DNA of 11,342 bases from Coriobacteriaceae bacterium (GCA_015062635.1 SUUF01000064.1:1-11342); one strand, 5' to 3'. Positions 1 through 6,863 are shown, counted from the stretch's first letter. The notes: generated by a model not told the origin, from the letters alone. Made by a program: numbers and translations.

Positions 1-11
1 ATCCGAGCTTC

Positions 12-28
12 TGCGCGGAAAACGCGCA
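12..28. repeat. Perfect 6-bp inverted repeat upstream of the first promoter
   Basis: TGCGCG (12-17) and CGCGCA (23-28) form a perfect inverted repeat around the loop GAAAA. It abuts the extended -10 element at 29-37. No T-run follows, so it is not a standard intrinsic terminator. It could be the end of the upstream transcript, an operator, or chance in GC-rich DNA. Confidence 0.4.
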
Positions 29-37
29 TGCTAGAAT
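29..37 (+). promoter_or_regulatory. Extended -10 promoter element for the 3-TM protein gene
   Basis: TG (29-30), one base, then TAGAAT (32-37) matches the extended -10 form (TGnTATAAT) recognised by primary sigma factors. No good -35 hexamer is visible at the usual distance. Transcription would start near 44, giving a leader of about 18 nt that carries the AGGAG ribosome site at 51-55. Confidence 0.5.
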
Positions 38-61
38 GGGGCGGGGTGAAAGGAGCCTGCC

Positions 62-424
62 ATGCCGATGTTCGTCGCCACGCTATACCGTGCGGTCCCG
101 CTTGTGGTGGGCCTGGTTGTCCTCGGCATCATCATCTACGTGGTGCTCTACAATTCGCGCGGCGCGCAGGCGGCGAAGGACGCCTTCACGCGCATTTTCT
201 GGTGGATCTGCCTGGTGGGCACCGTCATCTTCGCGGTTATCGCGCTGTATGCCTTCGGCGAGCAGAATATGAACCTCGCGGAGTTCTTCCTGCTGTGCTC
301 GGTCACGATGGCCGTGTTCTGGGGCGTGGACACGCTGTTCGGCTACCTCATGCGCCGGCGCGACCGCGAGCGCCGCATCGCCCATATGGCCCAGCGCATG
401 AACGGCGACGACGATACCCTCTAA
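62..424 (+). CDS. Small 3-TM membrane protein of unknown function
   Basis: A 120-residue protein whose ATG is preceded by AGGAG (51-55) at normal spacing and by an extended -10 box. I see three hydrophobic segments at about residues 9-31, 44-65 and 71-96, and no signal peptide cleavage site. The C-terminal tail (97-120) is strongly charged, first Arg-rich and then ending in acidic residues, and is probably cytoplasmic. I do not recognise a family and see no catalytic motif. It is followed by another small membrane protein with its own promoter, so these look like separate short transcripts rather than one operon. Position, ribosome site and protein-like composition make it a convincing gene; its function is unknown. 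Confidence 0.8.
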   Translation: MPMFVATLYRAVPLVVGLVVLGIIIYVVLYNSRGAQAAKDAFTRIFWWICLVGTVIFAVIALYAFGEQNMNLAEFFLLCSVTMAVFWGVDTLFGYLMRRRDRERRIAHMAQRMNGDDDTL

Positions 425-484
425 CACCAGCTCAAGCGGCGGTTAGGCACGCCAATTCCGAAGATATGATAACGAAGCGGTGAA

Positions 485-510
485 GAATCGCCTGCTGCGC
501 GCGGCGATTC
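485..510. repeat. Perfect 8-bp inverted repeat (possible hairpin)
   Basis: GAATCGCC (485-492) and GGCGATTC (503-510) are exact reverse complements around a 10-base loop. The repeat lies in the 131-bp gap between the two small membrane-protein genes, ending 8 bases before the TG of the next promoter. No T-run follows on either strand, so a classical terminator is not supported. It could be a U-tract-less transcript end for the upstream gene, or an operator overlapping the -35 region of the downstream promoter. Confidence 0.5.
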
Positions 511-518
511 GGGGCGCA

Positions 519-527
519 TGGTAGAAT
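519..527 (+). promoter_or_regulatory. Extended -10 promoter element for the Lys-rich small protein gene
   Basis: TG (519-520), G, then TAGAAT (522-527) repeats the arrangement seen at 29-37, including the same hexamer. No recognisable -35. The predicted start near 534 gives a leader of about 22 nt before the ATG at 556. Confidence 0.5.
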
Positions 528-555
528 CTGCTTTCGGTATTCGAGAGGATGTGCC

Positions 556-792
556 ATGGCCAAGAAGAAAAAGAAGAAGATGACGGCTTCGCAGGCGGCG
601 TCTGCGCGCTGGACCGAGAGCGAAGACTATATCGAAGACGACTTCCAGATGGAAAGCGAAGCCCGGTTCTGGTGGCGCAAGATGGGCCGCCGCGGGCATA
701 TTGGCCTCATCGGCACGATAATCATCATCACGCTGGGCGTGTGGGTGATGCTCGGCATGCCGGGCGTCGTCCTGTTCCCGCTGTTCGGCTAG
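556..792 (+). CDS. Lys-rich single-TM small protein of unknown function
   Basis: A 78-residue protein with its ATG preceded by a GAGAGG ribosome site (543-548). It starts with a run of lysines (residues 3-8), then MTASQAASAR (9-18), an acidic stretch (20-34), an aromatic and basic patch (38-47), and one hydrophobic segment at about 48-68 that ends almost at the C-terminus. By the positive-inside rule the N-terminal half should be cytoplasmic. I recognise no domain. The start resembles that of the alpha/beta hydrolase at 6977, which also has lysines followed by MT, Q and an Ala-Arg cluster; that shared motif is reported separately. The flippase gene follows after a gap of only 10-22 bases, depending on its start, so the two are probably co-transcribed and this protein may be a small partner of it (inference). 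Confidence 0.75.
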   Translation: MAKKKKKKMTASQAASARWTESEDYIEDDFQMESEARFWWRKMGRRGHIGLIGTIIIITLGVWVMLGMPGVVLFPLFG

Positions 793-814
793 GCAGCGCG
801 TTTTGGAATTCCGC

Positions 815-2845
815 ATGCCGAAGGTGGGGCCGCGGCGCTCCGAACGCGACGATGCCGCCGGCGAGGCGCCCACCCGCGAGATACAACGATACGATGGCCG
901 CACGCGTTCGCGCCGTGGTGCACCCACGAGCCGCCGCGCCTCGGGCCCGCGTCCCGAGGGCAAGCTTCGCAAGCTGATGAACAGCTGGTGGGACCGCCTG
1001 CTCTTGGGCGCGAAGAGCCGCTCGTTCTCGCAGCAGGAGGCGCAGTACGAGAGCCATCGCACCTCGCGCGACTTCATGTGGAACTCCATCGGCCTCGGTG
1101 CTTGGGGCATGGTCTTCCCGCTGCTCACGATTATCGTGACGCAGTTGGTGGGCCTCGAGCTCGCTGGCATGTTCTCGCTCGCGTTCGTCACGGCGACCTT
1201 GCTGATGATCGTCGCGAACTACGGCGTGCGCACGTTCCAGGTATCCGACCTCGATGAATCGCATTCGTTTGCCGATTACCAGGTGAGCCGCTGGATTACC
1301 TGCGCTGCGATGATCGCCATCGGCTTGCTGTATTGCAATGTGCGCGGCTATACCGGCGACATGTTCCTCATCAGCATCGGCGTGTACCTGTATAAGATGG
1401 TTGATGGCCTGGCAGACGTCTACGAGGGCCGGCTGCAGCAGATGGACAAGCTCTACCTTGCGGGCATCTCGCAGACCATCCGATCGGTCTCGGTGCTCGT
1501 CGTGTTCACCCTGTTCCTGCTCATCACGCATAACCTTGGTGGTGCGAGCATCGCGATGGGCGTTACCGCCGTCGTCTCCTGCGTCATCGTCACCATCCCG
1601 CTCGCGCTGTTCGAGACGCCGGCGTCGCGCCGCATGCGCATCTCGAGCGTCAAGCGCCTGTTCGTGGAATGCGCGCCGCTGTTCGTGGCGCTGTTCCTGT
1701 ACGCCTTCATCGACAACATGCCGAAGTTCATGATGGAAGGCGTGCTGACCTACGATAACCAGCTCTTCTTCAACGCGCTGTACTTCCCGGCGCAGGCGAT
1801 CCTGATGACCGTCGGCCTCATCTACAAGCCGCTGCTCGTGAAGATGGCGGCAGCCTGGGCCGACGTCGAACACCGCAACCGCTTCGACATCTTCATCATC
1901 GTGATGGTCGTGGTCATCCTCGCAATCACCGGTGTCGCCGCGGTTCTGATGAACTGGATCGGCATCCCCATCATGAGCTTCCTCTATGGCACCGATTTCG
2001 AGCCGTATCGCCAGCTATCGCTCATCATGCTCGCAGCTGGCGGCGTCACCGGCATCATCGATTTCCTGTACCAGGTAATCACCGTGCTGCGTAAGCAGCA
2101 GGTGGTGATGCGCCTGTACCTGATGACCTTCATCTGCTCGCTGTTCGTGCCCGTGCTGATGATCAACATGACGGGACTCACCGGTGCCGTCATGTCATAC
2201 CTGGTGCTGATGTCCATCCTGCTCGTGCTGCTGCTGTGGGAATACGTGTCGGTGCGCATAGAGTATGCGAAGAATCCCGCCGCCGAGGAGCCGATGACCG
2301 ATGTGCCGTATGGCGATACCACGTTCTCGGACAATGCGCTCATGGTGCAGAACGGCTCGCTTTTCCTGGGTGCGTATCCGGCGGCCTATACCGGCGTGAA
2401 GCCGGCGAAGTCTTCGGGAGAAGGCCGCGCCCAACGCGTGGCCCGTCAAGCGAAGCGCGCCGCCCGTGCCGGCGCCCGCAAGGAAGCTGAAGCAGCGCGC
2501 CGCCGCGAGGCGTCGGCGAACGCAATCCGCTTCGACGACGAAGATGCGCTTTCGGCGGCCGAGGCTGATATGCAGCAGGGTGCCGCGCCAGCGAACCCCG
2601 AGCCGAAACAGCAGGTGAAGGCCTCCGCCCCGCAGGATTCCATGGTAATCGCCGATGTATCCACCGGCCGCAAGCGCGAGCGCGATGCCGGCGCGGCGTT
2701 CCGCCGCGAGATGGCGGCCCGTGTCGACCACCCCGTGCAGGTGGGCGACGAGGGGCTTGCCGGCAATGCTGCCGGCGAATATGCCGAGGCCGATTCCTTC
2801 GCAGATGAGTGGTCCGATGAGTTCCGCAAACCGCAAGGCGAATAG
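815..2845 (+). CDS. Polysaccharide/oligosaccharide flippase-like membrane protein (MATE/PST type) with long charged tails
   Basis: From the ATG at 815 this is a 676-residue protein; a TTG at 803 in the same frame is an alternative, and neither start has a strong ribosome site. About twelve hydrophobic segments span residues ~87-478 in the loosely paired pattern of Wzx/RfbX-type flippases, which move lipid-linked sugars across the membrane. The N-terminal ~80 residues are Arg-rich and look disordered. A ~190-residue C-terminal tail is also unusual: it contains an Ala/Arg/Lys-rich stretch likely to form a charged helix and then an acidic end. Typical family members are about 400-520 residues, so the extra length is almost all tail. 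No glycosyltransferase or other sugar gene is nearby, so the substrate is unknown. It probably forms an operon with the small gene before it and overlaps the start of the rRNA methyltransferase. Assignment rests on topology and general resemblance, not a unique motif; another MATE-superfamily transporter is possible. Confidence 0.75.
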   Translation: MPKVGPRRSERDDAAGEAPTREIQRYDGRTRSRRGAPTSRRASGPRPEGKLRKLMNSWWDRLLLGAKSRSFSQQEAQYESHRTSRDFMWNSIGLGAWGMVFPLLTIIVTQLVGLELAGMFSLAFVTATLLMIVANYGVRTFQVSDLDESHSFADYQVSRWITCAAMIAIGLLYCNVRGYTGDMFLISIGVYLYKMVDGLADVYEGRLQQMDKLYLAGISQTIRSVSVLVVFTLFLLITHNLGGASIAMGVTAVVSCVIVTIPLALFETPASRRMRISSVKRLFVECAPLFVALFLYAFIDNMPKFMMEGVLTYDNQLFFNALYFPAQAILMTVGLIYKPLLVKMAAAWADVEHRNRFDIFIIVMVVVILAITGVAAVLMNWIGIPIMSFLYGTDFEPYRQLSLIMLAAGGVTGIIDFLYQVITVLRKQQVVMRLYLMTFICSLFVPVLMINMTGLTGAVMSYLVLMSILLVLLLWEYVSVRIEYAKNPAAEEPMTDVPYGDTTFSDNALMVQNGSLFLGAYPAAYTGVKPAKSSGEGRAQRVARQAKRAARAGARKEAEAARRREASANAIRFDDEDALSAAEADMQQGAAPANPEPKQQVKASAPQDSMVIADVSTGRKRERDAGAAFRREMAARVDHPVQVGDEGLAGNAAGEYAEADSFADEWSDEFRKPQGE

Positions 2846-4241
2846 GCGCCGCGAAACGGGGAGGGGCGGTGCCGCGCCGCGCCATTCCGAGCGAAGCGCG
2901 CAGAGCCAACAGTCCCCGCGTCATACCGGGCGAAGCGAACGTTCCGCGCGTCATCCCAATCGGAGCCGAAAGGTTTTCGCCGCCCCCGACTCGCATGCCC
3001 CCTCAAACGCCCTCTGTCCCATCGCCCACGAGTGCGGCGCATGCCCGCATATCGGCATTCCATACGATGAGCAGCTGGCGCAAAAAGACGCATACATCCG
3101 CGACCTCTTCGCGGACCTCGCGGGTGCGGATTGCGAATTCCAGCCCATCCTGGGCATGGAGAACCCCGTGCGATTCCGCGACAAGATAGCATCGCCCTTC
3201 GCTCCAGGCTCAAACAAGAAGCCGGCTGTCCATCAGGTCAAACGCGGTGCCAAGACCGGCAACGCCCCCAGGCGCGACGTGCTTTGCGGCATGTACGCGC
3301 CGGGCACGCACCGCATCGTGCCCATACCCGAATGCCCGGTGGAGCACGTTGCGGGCCGCAAGGTGATCGCCGCCGTGCGCCGCATCATGCTGCGCTATGG
3401 GATGGAGGCTTACGACGAGGATGCCGGCACCGGCTTCGTGCGGCATGTGGTCGTGCGCGTGGGTCATGAGACGGGCGAGGTCCTGGTGACCATTGTGACG
3501 AACGGCGATGCGTTCCCCGGTTCGAAGAACTTCTGCCGCGAGCTCGTGAAGGCATGCCCGCAGGTGACGACCATCGTGCAGAACGTGAACACGCGTGCCA
3601 CGAACGCGATGCTCGGCCAGGAAGAGCGCGTGCTCTATGGCCCCGGTTTCATCCTCGACACCCTGTGCGGCCTGAGCTTCCGCATTTCCTCACACTCGTT
3701 TTACCAGGTGAATGCCACGCAGACCGAGGTGCTGTACCGCACGGCCATCGACATGGCGCGCGAGGGCCTGCCCGATGGCGCGGCAGACCGCCCGATTGCC
3801 CTGATGGACGCCTACTGCGGCACGGGCACCATCGGCCTCGTGGCCGCATCGCTCATTCCCGGCGCGCAGGTGGTGGGCGTCGACAACGTGGAGTCGGCCA
3901 TTCGCGATGCGCGATTGAATGCGAAGCATAACGGCGTCGAGAACGCCGAATTCGCAGCCGAGGATGCCGGTGCCTACTTGCAGCGCATGGCGGCCGAAGG
4001 CGCACGCCTCGATGTGCTGATGATGGACCCGCCCCGCGCCGGCTCGAGCGAGGAATTCCTGCATGCCGCCCTAACGCTGGCGCCCGCGCGCATCGTCTAC
4101 ATCTCGTGCAACCCGGCCACGCAGGCGCGCGACGTGCGCATGCTGGCAAATGGCGGCTATCGTCTGCGACGCGTGCAGCCGGTCGACATGTTCCCCCACA
4201 CCGACCACGTTGAGACTGTCTGCCTGCTCACGCATTCTTGA
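2817..4241 (+). CDS. rlmD: 23S rRNA (uracil-5-)-methyltransferase, TrmA/RlmD (RumA) family
   Basis: It transfers a methyl group from S-adenosylmethionine to C5 of a uridine in 23S rRNA. Numbered from the ATG at 2817 (474 residues), the 4Fe-4S ligands are C67-x5-C73-x2-C76 and C173. The central part reads SHSFYQVNATQTEVLY. The Rossmann domain has DAYCGTGT at ~331-338 and DPPRAG at ~404-409. The catalytic cysteine is C431 in YISCNPAT, and the C-terminal DMFPHTDHVE supplies the likely general base E466. All expected active-site residues are present. The start is a problem: between the flippase stop (2845) and the cluster cysteines there is no in-frame ATG, GTG or TTG, so the nearest possible starts are 2817 and 2805, inside the flippase gene. 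The first ~60 residues are translated repeat with no conserved look, and no N-terminal TRAM domain is visible. The exact site (U747, U1939 or both, as in RlmC, RlmD or RlmCD) cannot be read from sequence, so the symbol is tentative. The family is certain; the start is not. Confidence 0.9.
   Translation: MSSANRKANRRRETGRGGAAPRHSERSAQSQQSPRHTGRSERSARHPNRSRKVFAAPDSHAPSNALCPIAHECGACPHIGIPYDEQLAQKDAYIRDLFADLAGADCEFQPILGMENPVRFRDKIASPFAPGSNKKPAVHQVKRGAKTGNAPRRDVLCGMYAPGTHRIVPIPECPVEHVAGRKVIAAVRRIMLRYGMEAYDEDAGTGFVRHVVVRVGHETGEVLVTIVTNGDAFPGSKNFCRELVKACPQVTTIVQNVNTRATNAMLGQEERVLYGPGFILDTLCGLSFRISSHSFYQVNATQTEVLYRTAIDMAREGLPDGAADRPIALMDAYCGTGTIGLVAASLIPGAQVVGVDNVESAIRDARLNAKHNGVENAEFAAEDAGAYLQRMAAEGARLDVLMMDPPRAGSSEEFLHAALTLAPARIVYISCNPATQARDVRMLANGGYRLRRVQPVDMFPHTDHVETVCLLTHS
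2880..2969. repeat. Three degenerate copies of a CGTCATTCCGAGCGAAGCG-type repeat
   Basis: Related units start at 2880 (CGCCATTCCGAGCGAAGCGC), 2919 (CGTCATACCGGGCGAAGCGA) and 2949 (CGTCATCCCAATCGGAGCCG), spaced 39 and 30 bases apart. The first two are clearly alike; the third is weaker. This resembles a dispersed intergenic repeat family known from many bacterial genomes, whose chance translation gives HSERSEES-like peptides, and here the methyltransferase frame does read RHSERSA. It sits where an intergenic spacer would be expected, yet the methyltransferase frame passes through it without a stop. Confidence 0.6.
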
Positions 4242-4415
4242 AGAACAGGGACTGAAAAAGCCTGATGCGCTGGGGTTTCCGTCACCGGGGCAAATTGTGC
4301 TCAGCGTGATGGATCTCAACATGCTGCGGGGCAGATTGCGCCGATCGATACTGATGATGGACGACCATTGAAAGCTCTTCTGGGCTGGCTATCGGGATTT
4401 GCGGAGGTCGATGAA
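4242..4415. other. Gene-free stretch with lowered GC between rlmD and the 4416 gene
   Basis: GC falls as soon as the methyltransferase ends. One + strand frame stays open to a TGA at 4369-4371 and reads plausible protein-like residues such as KKPDALGFPSPGQIVLS, but it has no start with a ribosome site. It may be the worn remnant of a gene belonging to the same island, or chance. I see no terminator or clear promoter here. Confidence 0.3.
4403..4407 (+). promoter_or_regulatory. Strong ribosome binding site deciding the start at 4416
   Basis: GGAGG lies 8 bases before the ATG at 4416. The same frame extends upstream to a TTG at 4368, but that has no such site, so 4416 is preferred. Confidence 0.7.
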
Positions 4416-4823
4416 ATGAAGAAAACGGTGGAAGAACTGCTTCAATGCCAATGCTGGATTATTGACATACTGCCGTCACAGGTACCCGAAGATAGTCCTG
4501 GACAATACTTTTCCGTTGAGAAGTATTTCCTGCAAGGCAATCGGAGAGAAGAGATAAAGCAAAAGCATATCAACCTGGTCTTGAAGCTGAATTGCTATAG
4601 AGACATATCGATCGACGATGAAACTGCGATCAACCCGTTACCGGAGCACATTGCCGACGAGATGAAGAAAAGGCATCTCTATATCATGATAGGTGAAAGC
4701 ATGATCCTATCCGAACCTGATGACACTCATTTGACTGTTTTCAATCCGGATTCACAGCTGTTGGAGCTGATCAGGCAGATTGCTTCCGGCGAGGGCCTTT
4801 TTGTCTGGAAGCCAACCTTTTAA
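4416..4823 (+). CDS. Hypothetical protein from a lower-GC island
   Basis: A 135-residue soluble protein without signal peptide or TM segment. It looks like a compact alpha/beta protein. Visible features are WIIDILPSQVPEDSPGQYF (14-32), an amphipathic Lys/Glu stretch (41-51), an HINLVLKLNCYRDI strand-like part (51-64), LYIMIGESMILSEPDDTHL (88-106) and a C-terminal GEGLFVWKP. Its wording resembles conserved hypothetical proteins of gut anaerobes, but I cannot name a domain or function. Base composition differs from the neighbours: GC is about 45%, against about 70% in the methyltransferase, and it uses AGA and ATA codons that are rare around it. That suggests transfer from a lower-GC donor. It stands alone between the methyltransferase and the kinase, with non-coding DNA on both sides. 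The start is well supported by GGAGG at 4403-4407. Confidence 0.8.
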   Translation: MKKTVEELLQCQCWIIDILPSQVPEDSPGQYFSVEKYFLQGNRREEIKQKHINLVLKLNCYRDISIDDETAINPLPEHIADEMKKRHLYIMIGESMILSEPDDTHLTVFNPDSQLLELIRQIASGEGLFVWKPTF

Positions 4824-4958
4824 GCAATTACAGGTAGGCAACTCCCAGCTTGTTGGCATGTTCCCAATAACGCGCAGGTGGCAAAAAGAAGCCGCAGCGT
4901 CCAGGTAGGCGCAGGTAGTGGTTTAGGCATTCCGAACCCCCGCCTTTGACGGCGGGTG
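4824..4958. other. Non-coding stretch with several potential hairpins and short CAGGTAG repeats
   Basis: Three possible stem-loops follow one another: 4850-4856 with 4864-4870 (7 pairs, one G-U, 7-base loop); 4878-4882 with 4891-4895 (one G-U, A-rich 8-base loop), supported by an outer ACGC/GCGT pair (4870-4873 with 4897-4900); and CCCGCC/GGCGGG at 4939-4956. CAGGTAGGC occurs at 4831 and 4902, and CAGGTAG again at 4912. Read on the - strand, one frame ending at 4828 gives GFFLPPARYWEHANKLG, which looks protein-like but has no start. The stretch could be the end of the island, an untranslated RNA, or a gene remnant; I recognise no known riboswitch. Confidence 0.35.
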
Positions 4959-4964
4959 TATGAT
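4939..4964 (+). promoter_or_regulatory. Possible promoter of the hybrid kinase gene, overlapped by a hairpin
   Basis: TATGAT (4959-4964) is a fair -10 box, placed to give a short leader before the ATG at 4992 with its GGAGG at 4981-4985. It lacks a properly spaced TG or -35. The 6-bp stem CCCGCC (4939-4944) / GGCGGG (4951-4956) ends two bases before it, and could be an operator or the end of an upstream transcript. Confidence 0.35.
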
Positions 4965-4991
4965 GGGTGTGGCCAACAAGGGAGGATGCCA

Positions 4992-6863
4992 ATGACTATT
5001 ACCTATGCGATGACGGCATCCGTCTTGGTAATTGGTCTTTGCATCATGTTCTTCGATGCGGTTTCGAAATTGCGTGGCAGCGAGCATCGCACGATATCCA
5101 TCATCCTCATCGGCTCGACGATGGTGTATGTCACCCTCGATTGCCTGTGGATCGTGCAATATACCGCATCCGATGCCGATTACAGCCAGGGTGCCTTCAC
5201 GGCGCTCAATTTCCTGTTCTACCTGGCTTATATCACGCTACCTTACATCTGGTTCTTGTTCGCGCAGCATTTTGCGCGCAATATCTCGCATATGCGGGGG
5301 CTCAACATCGCGCTGGCGCTGCCGTGGCTGTTCAACCTGGCACTCGTGCTCGCGACGATGCTCGGCGCCGACTTGCTCTGGACTATCGGCGATGCATCGG
5401 CCCGCTACACCCGTGGCCCGTTGTTCAGCATCTTCACGAACGTCAACCTCGTGTACTATTTCATTCCCGTGATCGAGATACTGTACCTTCTGGCTTCAGG
5501 GAAGGGCGCCGACCGGCGTACGTTGCTCACGACGCTCGGGTTTGCGGCAATACCGGCGCTCAGCGTGCTCATCTACACCTTCTTCATTTCGGTGGACGCC
5601 ATCTACCCGTTCCAACCGTGCTGTTTCTTCATCGGCGTGATGTTCGCGTACGTGCTCATCGTCTCGCAGCTGTACCGGCGCGAGGCCGAGCGCGCCAAGC
5701 GGGCGAACGAGGCCAAGACGACGTTCCTGTTCAACATGTCTCATGACATCCGCACGCCCATGAACGCCATCACCGGTTTCACCGCGATGGCCAAGCAGCA
5801 TATCGACGAGCCCGACCAGGTGCGGGAATACCTCGACAAGATCGAGACCTCGGGGCATCAGCTGCTCTCGCTCATCAACCAGGTGCTCGAGATGTCGCGC
5901 ATCGAGTCGGGCAAGGTATCGGTCGAGGAGGTGCGCGCCGACATCGTGGAGCGCTGCCAGGCCATGGTGACCGTCGTGAAATCGCAGGCTGCCGCCAAGG
6001 ACCTGCGGTTCCATTTCGAGCAGCGCAATGTCGTGCATCGTGACGTATATGCCGACGATACCAAGATGAGCCAGATCACGCTGAACATCTTGGGCAATGC
6101 GGTCAAGTTCACGCCGCAGGGCGGGCGCATCGACTACATGCTCGAGGAATCGCCTTCGCCGCGAGAGGGATATGCGAACTACACGTTCACGATTTCGGAT
6201 ACGGGAATCGGCATGTCCGAGGATTTCCAGAAGATGGTGTTCGAGCCGTTCGCGCGCGAGAGCACCTCGACCGTCAGCAAGATCCAGGGAACGGGCCTGG
6301 GCATGTCCATCGTGAGAGATCTCGTGGAGCTCATGGACGGCGAGATCTCGATCGATTCCAAGCAGGGTCGGGGCACGACCGTTCGTATTTGCGTTCCTCT
6401 GCGGCTTGCCGAACCAGAAGCGCACTCCGATGCGGTGGGCGAATCGGCGGTATGGGATACTAGCGGGCTCGCGGGCAAGCGCGTGCTGTTGGTGGAAGAC
6501 AACGAGATGAACCGGGAGATCGCCTCGTACATCCTTTCCGAGAACGGCCTGGTGGTCGAGCATGCCGACGATGGCGATGTGGCCGTCGAGATGGTGCGTG
6601 CCGCATTCGAGCGCGGCGAGACCCGATACTACGATGCTGTGCTGATGGATATCCAGATGCCGCGCATGGATGGCTTCGAGGCGACGCGTGCCATTCGCGC
6701 GCTTGCATCGCCGGACGGCTCCCGCATTCCCATCATCGCCATGACGGCGAACGCATTCGAGGAAGACCGGCAGAAGGCTTTCGATGCGGGCATGGATGCC
6801 CATTTGGCGAAGCCCATCGACGTGCAGGCGATGCTCGAGACGCTCGTGCAATTCACGCGATAG
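4992..6863 (+). CDS. Hybrid sensor histidine kinase with 7-TM sensor region and C-terminal receiver
   Basis: It is an integral membrane sensor that autophosphorylates on histidine and passes the phosphate to its own receiver. The 623-residue protein has about seven hydrophobic segments within residues 7-226, in place of a recognisable ligand-binding domain. The kinase core follows: H-box FNMSHDIRTPMNAI with H251, N-box LNILGNAVKFTP with N369, G1 DTGIGM from D403, F-box FEPFARE, and G2 GTGLGMS from 433. The receiver has the acidic pair E502-D503, phospho-acceptor D553 in LMDIQMPRMDG, T585 and K607. All catalytic residues are present. The start at 4992 is preferred over the ATG at 4986 because of GGAGG at 4981-4985. 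There is no HPt domain, output domain or separate regulator in the window, so the downstream partner must lie elsewhere. The stimulus is unknown. The gene appears to be transcribed alone. Confidence 0.93.
   Translation: MTITYAMTASVLVIGLCIMFFDAVSKLRGSEHRTISIILIGSTMVYVTLDCLWIVQYTASDADYSQGAFTALNFLFYLAYITLPYIWFLFAQHFARNISHMRGLNIALALPWLFNLALVLATMLGADLLWTIGDASARYTRGPLFSIFTNVNLVYYFIPVIEILYLLASGKGADRRTLLTTLGFAAIPALSVLIYTFFISVDAIYPFQPCCFFIGVMFAYVLIVSQLYRREAERAKRANEAKTTFLFNMSHDIRTPMNAITGFTAMAKQHIDEPDQVREYLDKIETSGHQLLSLINQVLEMSRIESGKVSVEEVRADIVERCQAMVTVVKSQAAAKDLRFHFEQRNVVHRDVYADDTKMSQITLNILGNAVKFTPQGGRIDYMLEESPSPREGYANYTFTISDTGIGMSEDFQKMVFEPFARESTSTVSKIQGTGLGMSIVRDLVELMDGEISIDSKQGRGTTVRICVPLRLAEPEAHSDAVGESAVWDTSGLAGKRVLLVEDNEMNREIASYILSENGLVVEHADDGDVAVEMVRAAFERGETRYYDAVLMDIQMPRMDGFEATRAIRALASPDGSRIPIIAMTANAFEEDRQKAFDAGMDAHLAKPIDVQAMLETLVQFTR

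Noticed and set aside
728..1873. 381-codon - strand frame opposite the flippase gene
   Set aside because: Composition is typical of the complement of a membrane protein gene (His/Glu/Arg-rich), and the + strand shows clear TM periodicity.
2869..3189. GTG-started frame with a good GGGGAGGGG site at the methyltransferase junction
   Set aside because: The peptide is translated repeat followed by out-of-frame methyltransferase sequence. It is kept only as a possible hint of a frameshift, not as a gene.
4311..4371. Short frame MDLNMLRGRLRRSILMMDDH before the 4416 gene
   Set aside because: Only 20 residues and no ribosome site; better described as a possible remnant.
4820..4930. 36-residue - strand frame starting MPKPLPAP in the gap before the kinase
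   Set aside because: No ribosome site, no family resemblance, and it shares the stretch with another equally plausible frame and with potential hairpins.
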